A program made the position numbers and the translations under genes. DNA of 64,000 nucleotides. Origin: CAWIUB01 sp963839995 (GTDB lineage Bacteria; Actinomycetota; Actinomycetes; Mycobacteriales; Jatrophihabitantaceae). Under the pieces are notes generated by a model. That model ran no database searches. It was not told the origin of the DNA and was given only the letters and a program-made list of their open reading frames with translations. Of the stretch, positions 8,651-17,247 are shown piece by piece (within the stretch, counting starts at the first letter, position 1; every line of letters starts with the position of its first letter). Where the stretch lies: assembly GCA_963839995.1 (NCBI GenBank), contig CAWIXH010000002.1:1-64000 (forward strand), written 5' to 3'.

Positions 8651-9883
8651 ATGGTGGCTGTTTCCGAACTGGTGTCCGGGCTGGATGCCGAGCTGGTGCG
8701 TCTGGGCTACAAGCCCTCGACGATGGTCTGGTACCGGGGGTGCTGGCGTCGAATGGAGACGTTCTTCGCGTCCCGTGGCGTCCAGGAGTTCTCGCTGGAC
8801 GTGGCGATGAGCTGGGTCGACCGGGCCTGCGGCGGGTTCTTCGACAAGGAGCGGGCCGGCACGCTGAAGCCGACCGACGTGTACTTGTTCCGTGTCGCGG
8901 CGATGCTCGACGACTTCGCCGCCCGCCGGGCGGTGCTGCGCCGCTACTCCCGCAGCGTGGACAAGCTGAACGCCGATCAAGCCGACGTTCTCGCGCGGTT
9001 CCGGGTGTCGCTGCATACGGCTGGCTGCGCCGTGTCGACCGTGCGGACCTATGTCACGGTGGCCGGGGAATTTCTCGCGTTCACCGGCACGAGGGGTGGG
9101 CTGGCTGGCCTGGACGCGGCGGTCATCGACGCGTTCGTGACGACGCTGGCCGGCTACCAGGCCAAGACGGTGGAACAGAAACTGTGCGCTCTACGGTCGT
9201 TCCTGCGGTTCGCCGGCGGCGAGAGGCTGATTGAGGGCACCGTGTTGGAGGCGGTGCCGACAGCGAAATCGAGCAGGCAGGCCAGGATCCCGTCGGTATG
9301 GGACCCGGCCGACGTAGCCAAAGTCTTGCAGGCGATCGACCGGGGCAACCCGTGCGGCAAACGCGATTACGCCATCATCTTGCTGATCACCCGGCTCGGG
9401 CTGCGCGGCGTCGACGTCAAACGGCTGCGGCTCGCCGACCTCGACTGGCCCGGCAACCGGCTGTCGGTGGTGCAGGCCAAGACCGGGCGGCGGGTGCAGC
9501 TGCCGCTGCTCAAGGACGTCGGCTGGGCGATCATCGACTACATCCGGCATGCCCGGCCGGCAAGCGAGTGCCCGGAAGTGTTCCTGCGGCATACCGCCCC
9601 GATCGGCCCGTTCTCCGACCAGGATCACCTGCACCAGATCCTGGTCAAGCACGCCCGGGCCGCCCACGTGCCGCTGGGTGAGGCGCGTCGCCACGGCATG
9701 CACTCGCTGCGGCACACGCTCGCCACGAGACTGCTGGAGGCAGGCACGCCGATCGAGCAGATCGCCGACATCCTCGGCCACCAGCAGGTCGCATCCACGG
9801 GCGTCTACCTGAAATCCTCGCTGCGCCTGTTGGCTCAGTGCGCCCTGGACCCGGACGCGCCGGCGTCGGAGGCGGGACGATGA
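8651..9883 (+). CDS. ritA: RIT tyrosine recombinase A
   Basis: This 410-residue recombinase begins at ATG 8651 behind a GGAGG at 8636-8640. It has an N-terminal SAM-like fold and a catalytic domain with R in RLGLRGVDVKRL, HSLRHTLATR, LGHQQVAS and the tyrosine of TGVYLKSS. It is the first of three consecutive recombinases, and its stop overlaps the next ATG (ATGA). RIT elements encode three distinct tyrosine recombinases thought to act together; the mechanism is not established. All catalytic residues are present. Confidence 0.85.
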   Translation: MVAVSELVSGLDAELVRLGYKPSTMVWYRGCWRRMETFFASRGVQEFSLDVAMSWVDRACGGFFDKERAGTLKPTDVYLFRVAAMLDDFAARRAVLRRYSRSVDKLNADQADVLARFRVSLHTAGCAVSTVRTYVTVAGEFLAFTGTRGGLAGLDAAVIDAFVTTLAGYQAKTVEQKLCALRSFLRFAGGERLIEGTVLEAVPTAKSSRQARIPSVWDPADVAKVLQAIDRGNPCGKRDYAIILLITRLGLRGVDVKRLRLADLDWPGNRLSVVQAKTGRRVQLPLLKDVGWAIIDYIRHARPASECPEVFLRHTAPIGPFSDQDHLHQILVKHARAAHVPLGEARRHGMHSLRHTLATRLLEAGTPIEQIADILGHQQVASTGVYLKSSLRLLAQCALDPDAPASEAGR

Positions 9884-10866
9884 GCGCCGGCAGCATCACA
9901 CTGTCCGGCGCGATCACGGTGTTGGTGGCCGAGAAACGCGCTGTCGGCTACAAATACGACGCCGAGGCGCGGGTGCTGACCCGATTCGAGGCGTTCAGCC
10001 GCAGCGAGTTCCCCGGCCTGGACGAGCTGACCGAGGCGTCGGTAACCGCGTGGATCACTGCGGCACGAGGCCGGGACCTCAAGCCTGCGACGCTGGCCGG
10101 CCTGGTCGCGCCGATCAGGGAGCTGGCCCGCTGGCTGAGCCGGCGAGGCGTGACGGCCTACCTGCTGCCCCGGGCCGCGCTGCCGCGGCCGGCCCGGTAC
10201 GTCCCGCACATCTACACCGACACCGAACTGGCCGCGCTGTTCGCCCAGACCGACCGCTGCCACTACTGTTCGGAGGTTCCGCTGCGACACCTGGTCATGC
10301 CGGTGCTGTTCCGCACGATCTACGCCTGCGGGTTGCGTTGCTCGGAGGCCCGCCTGCTGCGCGTCGAGGACGTCGACATCGACACCGGTGAGTTGCAGAT
10401 CCGCGACGCGAAAGGCGGCAAGGACCGGCAGCTGCCCGTGGCCGAGCCGCTACGCGAACGCCTCGCCGGCTACCACGCGCAGGTCGCCAGACGGGCGGAC
10501 CCGGCCGAGTGGTTCTTCCCCGGCAGCAGGCCCGGCCAGCCGCTGACGTTGGGCAACGTCTACCACAACTTCCGCCGGTTCCTCTGGCAGGCGCACATCT
10601 CCCACGGCGGACCCGGGCATGGCCCCAGAGTGCACGATCTACGTCACACGATGGCGGTGAACAACCTGCGGTCCTGGTTCGCCGCCGGCCGCGACGTCGG
10701 CGCGCTGCTGCCGGTGCTGCAGTCCTACTTGGGCCACTCGTCGATCGCCGACACCGGCTACTACCTGCACCTGACCGCCGAGTCCTACCCGGACATCACC
10801 ACCCGCGTGCAACAGGCGATCGGCGATGTCGTCCCGCCGATGGCAGGACCGTCTGATGGCCACTGA
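9880..10866 (+). CDS. ritB: RIT tyrosine recombinase B
   Basis: This 328-residue recombinase has R in YACGLRCSEARLL, HDLRHTMAVNN, LGHSSIADTG and the tyrosine of GYYLHLT. A short CHYC motif (RCHYCSEVP) lies between the binding and catalytic domains. Its start overlaps ritA by 4 nt and its end overlaps ritC by 11 nt, so the three proteins are translationally coupled. It differs in length and sequence from A and C, as expected for the three RIT subfamilies. Confidence 0.85.
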   Translation: MSAGSITLSGAITVLVAEKRAVGYKYDAEARVLTRFEAFSRSEFPGLDELTEASVTAWITAARGRDLKPATLAGLVAPIRELARWLSRRGVTAYLLPRAALPRPARYVPHIYTDTELAALFAQTDRCHYCSEVPLRHLVMPVLFRTIYACGLRCSEARLLRVEDVDIDTGELQIRDAKGGKDRQLPVAEPLRERLAGYHAQVARRADPAEWFFPGSRPGQPLTLGNVYHNFRRFLWQAHISHGGPGHGPRVHDLRHTMAVNNLRSWFAAGRDVGALLPVLQSYLGHSSIADTGYYLHLTAESYPDITTRVQQAIGDVVPPMAGPSDGH

Positions 10867-11860
10867 CTTCGCGGTCTTCCTGCGCCGGTTCCTGACCGGC
10901 CACTTGGCCGGGCTGCGCGGCTATTCGCCGAACACGATCGTCTCCTACCGTGACGCGTTCAAACTGTTGATCTGCTACTTCCGCGACCAGCGCTCCGTCC
11001 CACCGGACAAGCTCACCCTCGAGCAGGTCGACGCCGCCGCGATCACCGGGTTCCTTGCTTGGCTGCGCACCAGCCGGAACAACAGTCCGTCGACGTGCAA
11101 CCAGCGGCTGGCCGCGATCGACTCGTTCTTCACCTGGATGCAAACCCAGGATCCGGCCCGCATGGCCTGCTGTCAGGACATCCTCGCGATCCCCGCCAGC
11201 AGAGTCGACCGCCCGGCCGTGGCCCACCTGTCCGTGGAACAGACGCGGCAACTGCTCGCCGCACCCGACCGGTCCACCCGCACGGGACGACGTGACGCGA
11301 CACTGCTGGCCACCCTCTACGACACCGCCGCTCGGGTTCAAGAACTCGCCGATCTGACCGTCCGCGACATCCGCTTGGATCACCCGGCGACGACCGCACT
11401 GACCGGTAAGGGCCGTAAGAGTCGTCACGTGCCGATCGATGACAACACCACGGCGCTGCTGGCCGCCTACCTCGCCGAGCGGCACCTGGATCGCCCCGGT
11501 CGCGAGGACTATCCGGTGTTCTTCAACCAGCACGGGGTCGAACTCAGCCGTGGCGGGATCGCCTGGATCCTTCGCAAATACCAGACCCTGGCAGCCGATC
11601 CGGCGCTCGCCAGCGCCAGCCTCAGTCCACACATTCTGCGCCACAGCCGGGCCATGCACCTCTACGACAGTGGCGTTCCGCTGCCCTACATCCGCGACAT
11701 CCTCGGCCACGTCGACCTATCCACCACCGAGATCTACGCACGAGCCTCCACCGAGGCCAAACGCAAGGCCCTCGAAACCGTCTACGACGACGTCGTCACC
11801 GCCGACCTGGCCGAATGGAACCAGAACCCCGAACTGCTCGACTGGCTCGCCAACCTCTGA
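10856..11860 (+). CDS. ritC: RIT tyrosine recombinase C
   Basis: This 334-residue XerD-like recombinase has the N-terminal core-binding domain (GYSPNTIVSYRDAFKLL) and a catalytic domain with R in YDTAARVQELADL, HILRHSRAMHL, LGHVDLSTT and the tyrosine of EIYARAS. It starts at ATG 10856 inside the ritB end and stops 5 bp before the right inverted repeat. It is intact. Confidence 0.85.
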   Translation: MATDFAVFLRRFLTGHLAGLRGYSPNTIVSYRDAFKLLICYFRDQRSVPPDKLTLEQVDAAAITGFLAWLRTSRNNSPSTCNQRLAAIDSFFTWMQTQDPARMACCQDILAIPASRVDRPAVAHLSVEQTRQLLAAPDRSTRTGRRDATLLATLYDTAARVQELADLTVRDIRLDHPATTALTGKGRKSRHVPIDDNTTALLAAYLAERHLDRPGREDYPVFFNQHGVELSRGGIAWILRKYQTLAADPALASASLSPHILRHSRAMHLYDSGVPLPYIRDILGHVDLSTTEIYARASTEAKRKALETVYDDVVTADLAEWNQNPELLDWLANL

Positions 11861-11864
11861 ACCC

Positions 11865-11957
11865 CGTCCGGCGTTATGCGCAGCGTTTCGTCGTCACGAC
11901 CGCACCCACCCGCGGCAACCACCGCGCGCTGCGCATAACCCAGCGCTGTTCATAGGG
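11865..11957 (-). repeat. RIT right terminal inverted repeat
   Basis: The reverse complement begins CCCTATGAACAGCGCTGGGT and parallels 8500-8593, with one single-base gap and a few mismatches concentrated near the inner half. It contains the same pair of inverted GTTATGCGCAGCG subsites. The inner end lies 5 bp after the ritC stop. Confidence 0.8.
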
Positions 11958-11961
11958 GTCA

Positions 11962-11981
11962 TTATGTGCAGCTGCACATAA
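11962..11981. repeat. 20-bp perfect palindrome outside the RIT right repeat
   Basis: TTATGTGCAG is followed directly by its reverse complement CTGCACATAA. The half-site resembles the TTATGCGCAG subsites within both terminal repeats, so it may be another recombinase-binding or crossover site. It stands between the inverted repeat and the CCCGCCCT octamer and has no copy at the left end. Confidence 0.7.
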
Positions 11982-12617
11982 CCCGCCCTGCGGCGCGCCG
12001 CTGAGCGTGGCGTTCCAGGTCCAGTCCTCCAAGTATCCGGCGGTGAGCATGCCGCGCACCAGCCGCAGGAACCGGCCATCGTGGATGCGCTCGCCGAGCG
12101 TCGAGAGCAGGACCTCGTGGTCCAGCGACCCGAAGCAGTCGGCGATGTCGCCCTCGATGAACCAGGTCGTCCCGGTCCAGGTGTTGGCAACCTCCCGCAA
12201 CGCGGTGTGGCAGCCTCGCCGGGGCCGGAACCCGTGGGACCGGTCGGCGAAGATCGGTTCGTAGTAGGCCTCCAACAGCAGGCGGACCACTTCGCCGACC
12301 AACTTGTCCGACCACGTCGGCAATCCCAAGGGCCGGGTCTTCCCGTTGGGTTTCGGGATATGCACCCTTCGTACCGGCGCGAAGCGGTAACGCTCGTGGC
12401 GCACCGCGTCGATGATCCGGTCGATCTTGGCCAGTGACATGCCGTCCACGGTTTCCTGGCTGACTCCGGGTGTCATCGCGCCCTTATTGGCGTAGATGCG
12501 CCCGTAGGCCAGCAGATACAGCTGCTGGTTGAACAGCTGTCGATACAGTTCGTCACACGGCAGGCCGCGCCTGCCGCGCTCACGTAGGACACCCAGCACC
12601 GTTTCGGCGCTCTGCAT
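11982..12617 (-). pseudogene. group II intron RT/maturase, N-terminal part
   Basis: The frame starts MQSAETVLGVLRERG at 12617 and contains RT motifs 0-4: YANKGAMTPGV, RRVHIPKPNGKTRPLGLP, SHGFRPRRGCHTAL, FIEGDIADCFGSLDH and the SGAPQGG of motif 4, where the RIT element enters. Residues after PQGG in the open frame derive from RIT DNA. The remainder of the RT is at 7338-8499. Up to the break the sequence is undamaged, so the RIT insertion may be recent. Confidence 0.82.
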
Positions 12618-13147
12618 TACGCATACCTCCTGGTCGTCCTGGTGTCCGGATCACCTGGCCCCCTTCGCCCTGTGGACGGCTTTCCCGTCCCCCTCGACCG
12701 GGCGTGACTCCGGCGACTACTACGAGGCCTGCGTCGCCATAGGGCTCGCGCCCCGTAGGCGATCCCACGTTCGTCTCGTTCACACGGTGCAGCGTGATGT
12801 AGGCGCCCCACTCATCTCCTTCAATGCCCTCACTGGGCATCGCTCCCGGCCCGGAGGTTGCGTCGGCGTAGTTCCAAGACGCCGCAGGGCCAGGCGCCGG
12901 TTTCAGATGTCTTTCCGGCGGGTGCGAACTTTCACCTTCTGGAGATTGGGATTCAGGCAATCCAGCTTTCGCCATGTCACGCGGGTCCCCCAGCGCACCG
13001 TCCCAGACATCTGGACCCGGCCGCTGGTTTCCTGGCAGGCTACGGTCCCCTTCACCTTTCGGATCCAGGTAAGCCAGCAGACCCAGAGATCTACCTCCAA
13101 TCCCTCCCGGCTGAACCGGGGATGCAAACGAGCGCCTCGTGGCGCAC

Positions 13148-13942
13148 AAGAACCGTTCTATTTTGCCGCGGCCTTGCGGCCGATGCGGGGTGGAGTGGAT
13201 CAGCCGGATCCCGAGCTTTCCGCAGGCCCGCAACAGCCAGGCATCGACATAGGCCGACCCGTTGTCGACGTAGTCAGCTGGCGGGCACGCCGCGGCAGGC
13301 GAGCGCCGGCTCCAGCGCTGCGGCCAGCCTCACGGTGTCCTCGGCGAAGCCGAACCGGTAGCCGGTCACCAGCCGGCTGTGATCGTCAAGGAAGGCGAAC
13401 AGGTACGTCTTGCGCCCGCCGACCCGGGGGCCGTGCAACGCGTCGCCGACCCACCGCTCGTTCGGCGCTGAGGCTTCGAACCGGCCGAACACCACAGCCT
13501 CACCGGCCGCCGGGCCGATCAGCTCGCGGCGGTGGAACAGTCGCAGCAGCGTCGACTCCGAGGGTGAGTAGCCGGTCGAGGCGCGCAGGATCCGGGCCAC
13601 CTGCGCCGCGGTGCGCTGTGCGTTCTCCCGCTTGAGCGCGACCGCCAACTCCAACACGCCGGTGTCGATCCGGGAGCCTGGTTGGCGGATGGAGGGCATC
13701 AGCGCGTCGAACCCACCGGCCCGGTAGCGGCGGATCCACCGGTCCAGGCTGTCGCGCGAGTAGCGGTGCTGACCGCCGAACGGGCCGGCGTGGCTGCCAG
13801 CCGCGATCGCCCGCACGATCCGCCCGCGGGCCTTGGTCGACAGCCCCGGATCCAGCGCCGGGCAGATCAACTGGTAACGGAACAACGCCACCTGCTGCGC
13901 CCGCTCACGGCGTTTGACGTCGTCCTGTTCGGGTGTGCTCAC
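13148..13942 (-). pseudogene. Mu/Tni-like transposase, N-terminal exon with a frameshift
   Basis: From GTG 13942 (STPEQDDVKRRERAQ) the protein shows helix-turn-helix domains (QHRYSRDSLDRWIRRYR) and the first catalytic aspartate region NERWVGDALHGP, then FAFLDDHSRLVTGYRFG. At about 13275 the frame shifts by one base; YVDNGSAYVDAWL (second aspartate) and STPHRPQGRGKIERF (catalytic glutamate) continue in another frame to the intron at 13147. The frameshift means that even intron splicing would not restore the protein. Immediately upstream lies IS256 copy 2. Confidence 0.77.
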
Positions 13943-14150
13943 CACGGATACCTCGATTCGGCGAAGGGAAGCCCGGCCGGGGGCCGGCCGGGCGGCAACC
14001 CTCGCGAGGATTCCGGGCACCCGCGCGCAGCGTCAGGGGCGACTCGTGTTGCTCCCGGCACGATTAGAGCGTGTCAGATGGTCTGTGTACGGGAGGTGCC
14101 TGAGAGCCTGAAGTGACTGATGTGGCTTCAGGTGGAAGCCCACACCGAGC

Positions 14151-15577
14151 ATGTGCGCAGCAATGATCACCGCTCTGGGGCCGGAGTCGTCGATGCCGGG
14201 CCGGGCGACACCACCGGCGCCGCCCCCGTGGGCGTGCGAGCAGACTCGCGCCCGAACGGCCGCCGAGCTGGCCGACGAGCTGGTGGACGAGGCGTGACTG
14301 GACCAGCTGATCGCCTCCGCCGAGGCGGGCGAGTTGCGATAGACAGGCGAGGGAGGGTTACTGCCGGAGTTGATCAAGCGGGTCCTGGAGCGGGGACTGG
14401 AGGTCGAACGCACTGATCACCTGGGCTATGAGAAGGGAGACCCGGCCGGGAGCGGCGCGCCGAACTCGCGCAACGGCACCACCCCGAAGACGGTGCTCAC
14501 CGAGGCCGGGCCGATCGGGCTGCCGGTGCCCCGCGACCGGCTCGGCACTTTCACTCCGCGACTGGTGCCCAAGGGTGAGCGGCGACTCGCCGGCGGCCTC
14601 GACGACATGATCATCAGATTGTAGCGGGAGGGATGACGGTCCGCGACATCGAACACCACCTGGTACGCACGTTGGGCGTCGAGATATACCGGGAGACCAT
14701 CTCCAAGATCACCGACGCGGTGCTGGAAGAGGTCAAGGCCTGGCAGGCCCGGCCGCTGGATGCGATCTACCCGATCATCTACGTCGACGCGCTGGTGGTG
14801 AAGGTCCGCGACGGCGCGCACGTGATCAACAAGGCTGCGCACATAGTAGTCGGCGTGGACACCGACGGAATCAAGCACGTGCTGGGCATCTGAGTGCAGA
14901 ACGCCGAGGGCGCGAGGTTCTGACTGCAGGTGTTCACAGAGCTGCGCAACCGAGAGGTGCGCGACGTGCTGATCGCCTGCTACGACGGGCTTGAAGGCCT
15001 GCCCGAGGCGATCGAGACCGTCTGGCCCAAGACGGTGACCCAGACCTGCGTGGTCCACCTCATTCGGGCGGCCATGCGGTATGTGTCCTACGGCGACAGC
15101 AAGGCAGTCTCCGCCGCCCTCAAACCGATCTACACCGCGGCCACCGAAGACGCCGCCCTCGAGGCCCTCGCGGCGTTCACCGAAGGCGCCCTGGGCCGCC
15201 GCTACCCCGGCGCGCTCGGCGTCTGGGAACGCGCCTGGGAACGGTTCACCCCCTTCTTGGCCTTCCCACCGCAAGTAAGGAAGATCATCTACACGACCAA
15301 TGCCATCGAAAGCCTGAACTACCAACTCCGCAAGATCATCAAGAACCGAGGGCACTTCCCCTCCGACGAGGCGGTGGTCAACCTGCTCTGGCTGGCCATC
15401 TGCGACATCGAGGACAACCGCGCCCGCGCCCGGGAGAACGAACGCCGCCGCAAGCCCGTCAACCACCGCACCGCACCAGACCGGCTCGTCGAGGGCCAAC
15501 TCGTCACCGCCTGCAAACAGGCCCTCAACGCCCTCGACATCGCCTACCCCGGCCGCCTGCCGCAAGGAGTGAACTGA
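14151..15577 (+). pseudogene. IS256 transposase, inactivated copy
   Basis: Relative to the intact copy at 2713-4140 the frame has in-frame stops where TGG became TGA (14297, 14892, 14922 regions) and TTG became TAG (14341), plus a one-base deletion near 14625. The C-terminal 215 residues including NAIESLNYQLRK are open. It cannot make a full transposase, but the DNA is still close enough to recombine with copy 1. Confidence 0.88.
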
Positions 15578-15578
15578 C

Positions 15579-15839
15579 GTGACCGGAAACGATCACCGGC
15601 CCGCCTCCAGCACGCTGCGATCACCCTGGGTGCTCGTCGAGGACGGCGTCGTCGACCACAGCGCCGAAGTGCTCGAACGGCTCACCAACTGGCTGCTGAC
15701 CGCCACCGCACCGCCGCGATCACCCGCTGCACCCGCGCGCTATCCCTCGGCGAGACCGACGACCCGATCAGCATCGCCTCCTGGACCGACGCGCTCGCAG
15801 CACGCCTGCGTCACCGAGCCGAACAAGCCCAACTCTGAA
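15579..15839 (+). pseudogene. IS256 accessory ORF, inactivated copy
   Basis: This corresponds to the 86-residue ORF at 4142-4402. A one-base deletion near 15705 (GGCACCGACACC became GCCACCGCACC) changes the frame after NWLLTAT, and the frame then runs on past the IS end into neighbouring DNA. Confidence 0.6.
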
Positions 15840-15879
15840 CACCCACCAACATCAACAAGGAGCACCCCACACACAGAAG

Positions 15880-16468
15880 GAACCCGAGCGCATCGGGGGC
15901 CACCCGGGAGCAAGCAGCCGACCAGCCGAACACGCCGCGGCGACCTGCCACGCCGTCACCGGGCCGAGCACCCCAACCGGTCCGAACCGGCCGGTCACCG
16001 CCGCCGTCGCCGCCGCCAACGCGGCCAGCAGGTCCCGCCACGGGCAGCCCAGCGCCTTCGGGACAGGACGGTCCACCCCGGCCCGGGCAGCCACCTGCAG
16101 CAAGTGCAGCCGGGTCGCCTCCAGCCGGCCGATCATCACCCGCAGCCAGCCCCGCACCGTCGCCGCCGGAACCCGAAGCTTCTCTCCGATCGAGCGGTGC
16201 CCAGACCCGCCGGCGCGGGCCAGCAGCGCCGCGCCGATCACCTCGCTCGCATACGCCCGCCGCGCCAGCACCGTCACCGGCAACAGCACGTGGGTGATCA
16301 GACACGCCGAGCAGCGCGAGCGCCGCGGCCGCAACACCCCAGCGATCCCGCGCACCTCGCGGGGACGCGCCCACCCCACGCCCGCAGCGGCGCCCAGCAG
16401 CCCGGGCACTCGACCTGCCCGGCCGCCAACCGCGACTCGACTCGACTTTGATCGGCCTCTACCGTCAC
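15880..16468 (-). pseudogene. DUF6431-type protein of the Mu/Tni-like transposon, frameshifted and truncated
   Basis: From GTG 16468 the protein reads VEADQSRVESRLAAGQVECP GC..., then shifts frame near 16370 and continues WARPREVRGIAG with a zinc-ribbon (CSAC) and THVLLPVTVLARRAY, then a helix-turn-helix (RSIGEKLRVPAATVRGWL). The same pattern is seen at 29618-30037. Such proteins are often encoded just before DDE transposase and AAA ATPase genes in actinobacteria, so it is probably the first gene of the host transposon. Its 3' end is cut by IS256 copy 2. Confidence 0.62.
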
Positions 16469-16492
16469 CAACGGGTGCCTCCGCGCATCCAG

Positions 16493-16541
16493 CACGGCCC
16501 TCCCGCAGCGGTCTTCCACGACATACGGCGGGAGGGCCGTG
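16493..16541. repeat. 14-bp perfect stem upstream of the DUF6431 gene
   Basis: CACGGCCCTCCCGC pairs with GCGGGAGGGCCGTG across a 21-nt loop. It starts 25 nt upstream of the DUF6431 start, so it would lie in that gene's leader on the minus strand or mark the transposon's outer region. No T-run follows. Confidence 0.5.
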
Positions 16542-16835
16542 GTCGTCTTCAGATGCTCGTCACACTGGCGGCGCCGACAAGACAGATCAACAAATGCGCG
16601 AAAGATCACCCACTATCGGCAACCTCAACGACGAGCCCCAACAACGACGTCGTCAACCAGAGCGACGGTCAACACCGGGCAAGGAAATGATCGTTGACGA
16701 AGGTCTGGACACGTCCGCCGGGGCAGCGAAGACGGGTCGACGTTACGGCTGGTGTGGCCGCAGTGGCAGCGTGCCGGTACCTCCAGCGTCCGTTGCCGCG
16801 GAGTTCTCTGTTGATGTGGCACGCCGAGGTACGCG
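16542..16835. other. no gene recognised
   Basis: Several overlapping frames are open because of base composition, but none has consistent codon use or a recognisable motif. It probably contains the right boundary of the Mu/Tni-like transposon, which was not located. Confidence 0.4.
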
Positions 16836-17027
16836 GTGGCGTCGGCGGTGCTGGAGGCGGTGCTGCCCCCTCACGACGAACCCACGGCAGAGGTGCCCGT
16901 CGAGACTGGCGACATCGGGTTACAGAAGCCGGATGGCATCGAGGCGAAGCGCGCGGTCGTCGAACAGCTCGGCCGTGCCCTTCAGGTCATCCAACGGCAC
17001 AGCCCTGCCCGCATCGTCACGCTGGGC
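16836..17027 (+). pseudogene. fragment of an arginase/agmatinase-family gene
   Basis: The frame reads EVPVETGDIGLQKPDGIEAK, AVVEQLGRALQVIQRHSPAR and IVTLGGE, matching the central region of arginase-family (ureohydrolase-like) proteins just before the metal-binding GGD/GGE-C segment. The similarity then stops, and neither the N-terminus nor the metal site follows. It is a remnant beside the mobile-element region. Confidence 0.45.
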
Positions 17028-17247
17028 GGGGAGTGGCGTCGGGCCGGGCGCCGGTTGCTCGCCTGCTTGGCCAGGCGGCGGCGCGTCGACTCTCGTGGCT
17101 TGTTAAGCGGCGGCGGCAGGCACAGCCAAGATCGGCTGCGTGGTTGCTCCATACGCGGAGTCGGAGGCGGGCGTGGCGGAGATGGACGGTCGTCGTCGCG
17201 GCGCACACGCGGCGCAAACACAGACGTGCCCCGCGGCGCGGCGCCGG

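Larger units (their letters stand above)
8500..11981 (+). mobile_element. Recombinase-in-Trio (RIT) element in the intron RT gene
   Basis: Three overlapping tyrosine-recombinase genes in one direction, flanked by about 93-bp inverted repeats (8500-8593 and 11865-11957), define a RIT element. It interrupts the RT between PQGG and GVASP. The octamer CCCGCCCT occurs at both junctions (8497-8504 and 11982-11989), a possible short target duplication or crossover overlap. Beyond the right repeat lie 24 extra bp holding a 20-bp palindrome that has no left counterpart. Confidence 0.75.
7235..13147 (-). mobile_element. group II intron (RT with HNH), split by a RIT element
   Basis: The 5' end GTGCGCC at 13147-13141 matches the group II consensus start GUGYG and follows exon GRGKIERF. 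The 3' part contains a clear domain V (7296-7329) and a domain VI-like helix (GGCCGTGCGG with CCGCGCGGCC) before the downstream exon. The intron encodes an RT/maturase with a C-terminal HNH domain. Without the RIT insertion (8500-11981) it would be about 2.4 kb, a normal size. The exact 3' splice site is uncertain by about 5-10 nt. About 530 nt of ribozyme precede the RT start at 12617. Confidence 0.78.
14067..15879 (+). mobile_element. IS256-family insertion sequence, copy 2 (degenerate)
   Basis: The left end GAGCGTGTCAGATGGTCTGT is identical to copy 1. The right end stops at CACACACAGAAG and lacks the last 13 or so bp of the terminal repeat. No target duplication is visible. Overall it is about 96-97% identical to copy 1, but nearly all differences are changes to A in the first two thirds and to C in the last third, with two single-base deletions. 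It lies between the transposase and DUF6431 genes of the host transposon. Confidence 0.87.

Noticed and set aside
14067..15879. Diversity-generating retroelement as the cause of the A-directed changes
   Set aside because: DGRs change template adenines to any base, whereas here other bases change to A and then to C. No DGR reverse transcriptase or template repeat is present; the only RT is a group II maturase.
1..16541. CRISPR-associated transposon (CAST)
   Set aside because: The TniB-like ATPase suggested it, but there is no TniQ, Cas12k, Cascade gene or repeat array in the window.
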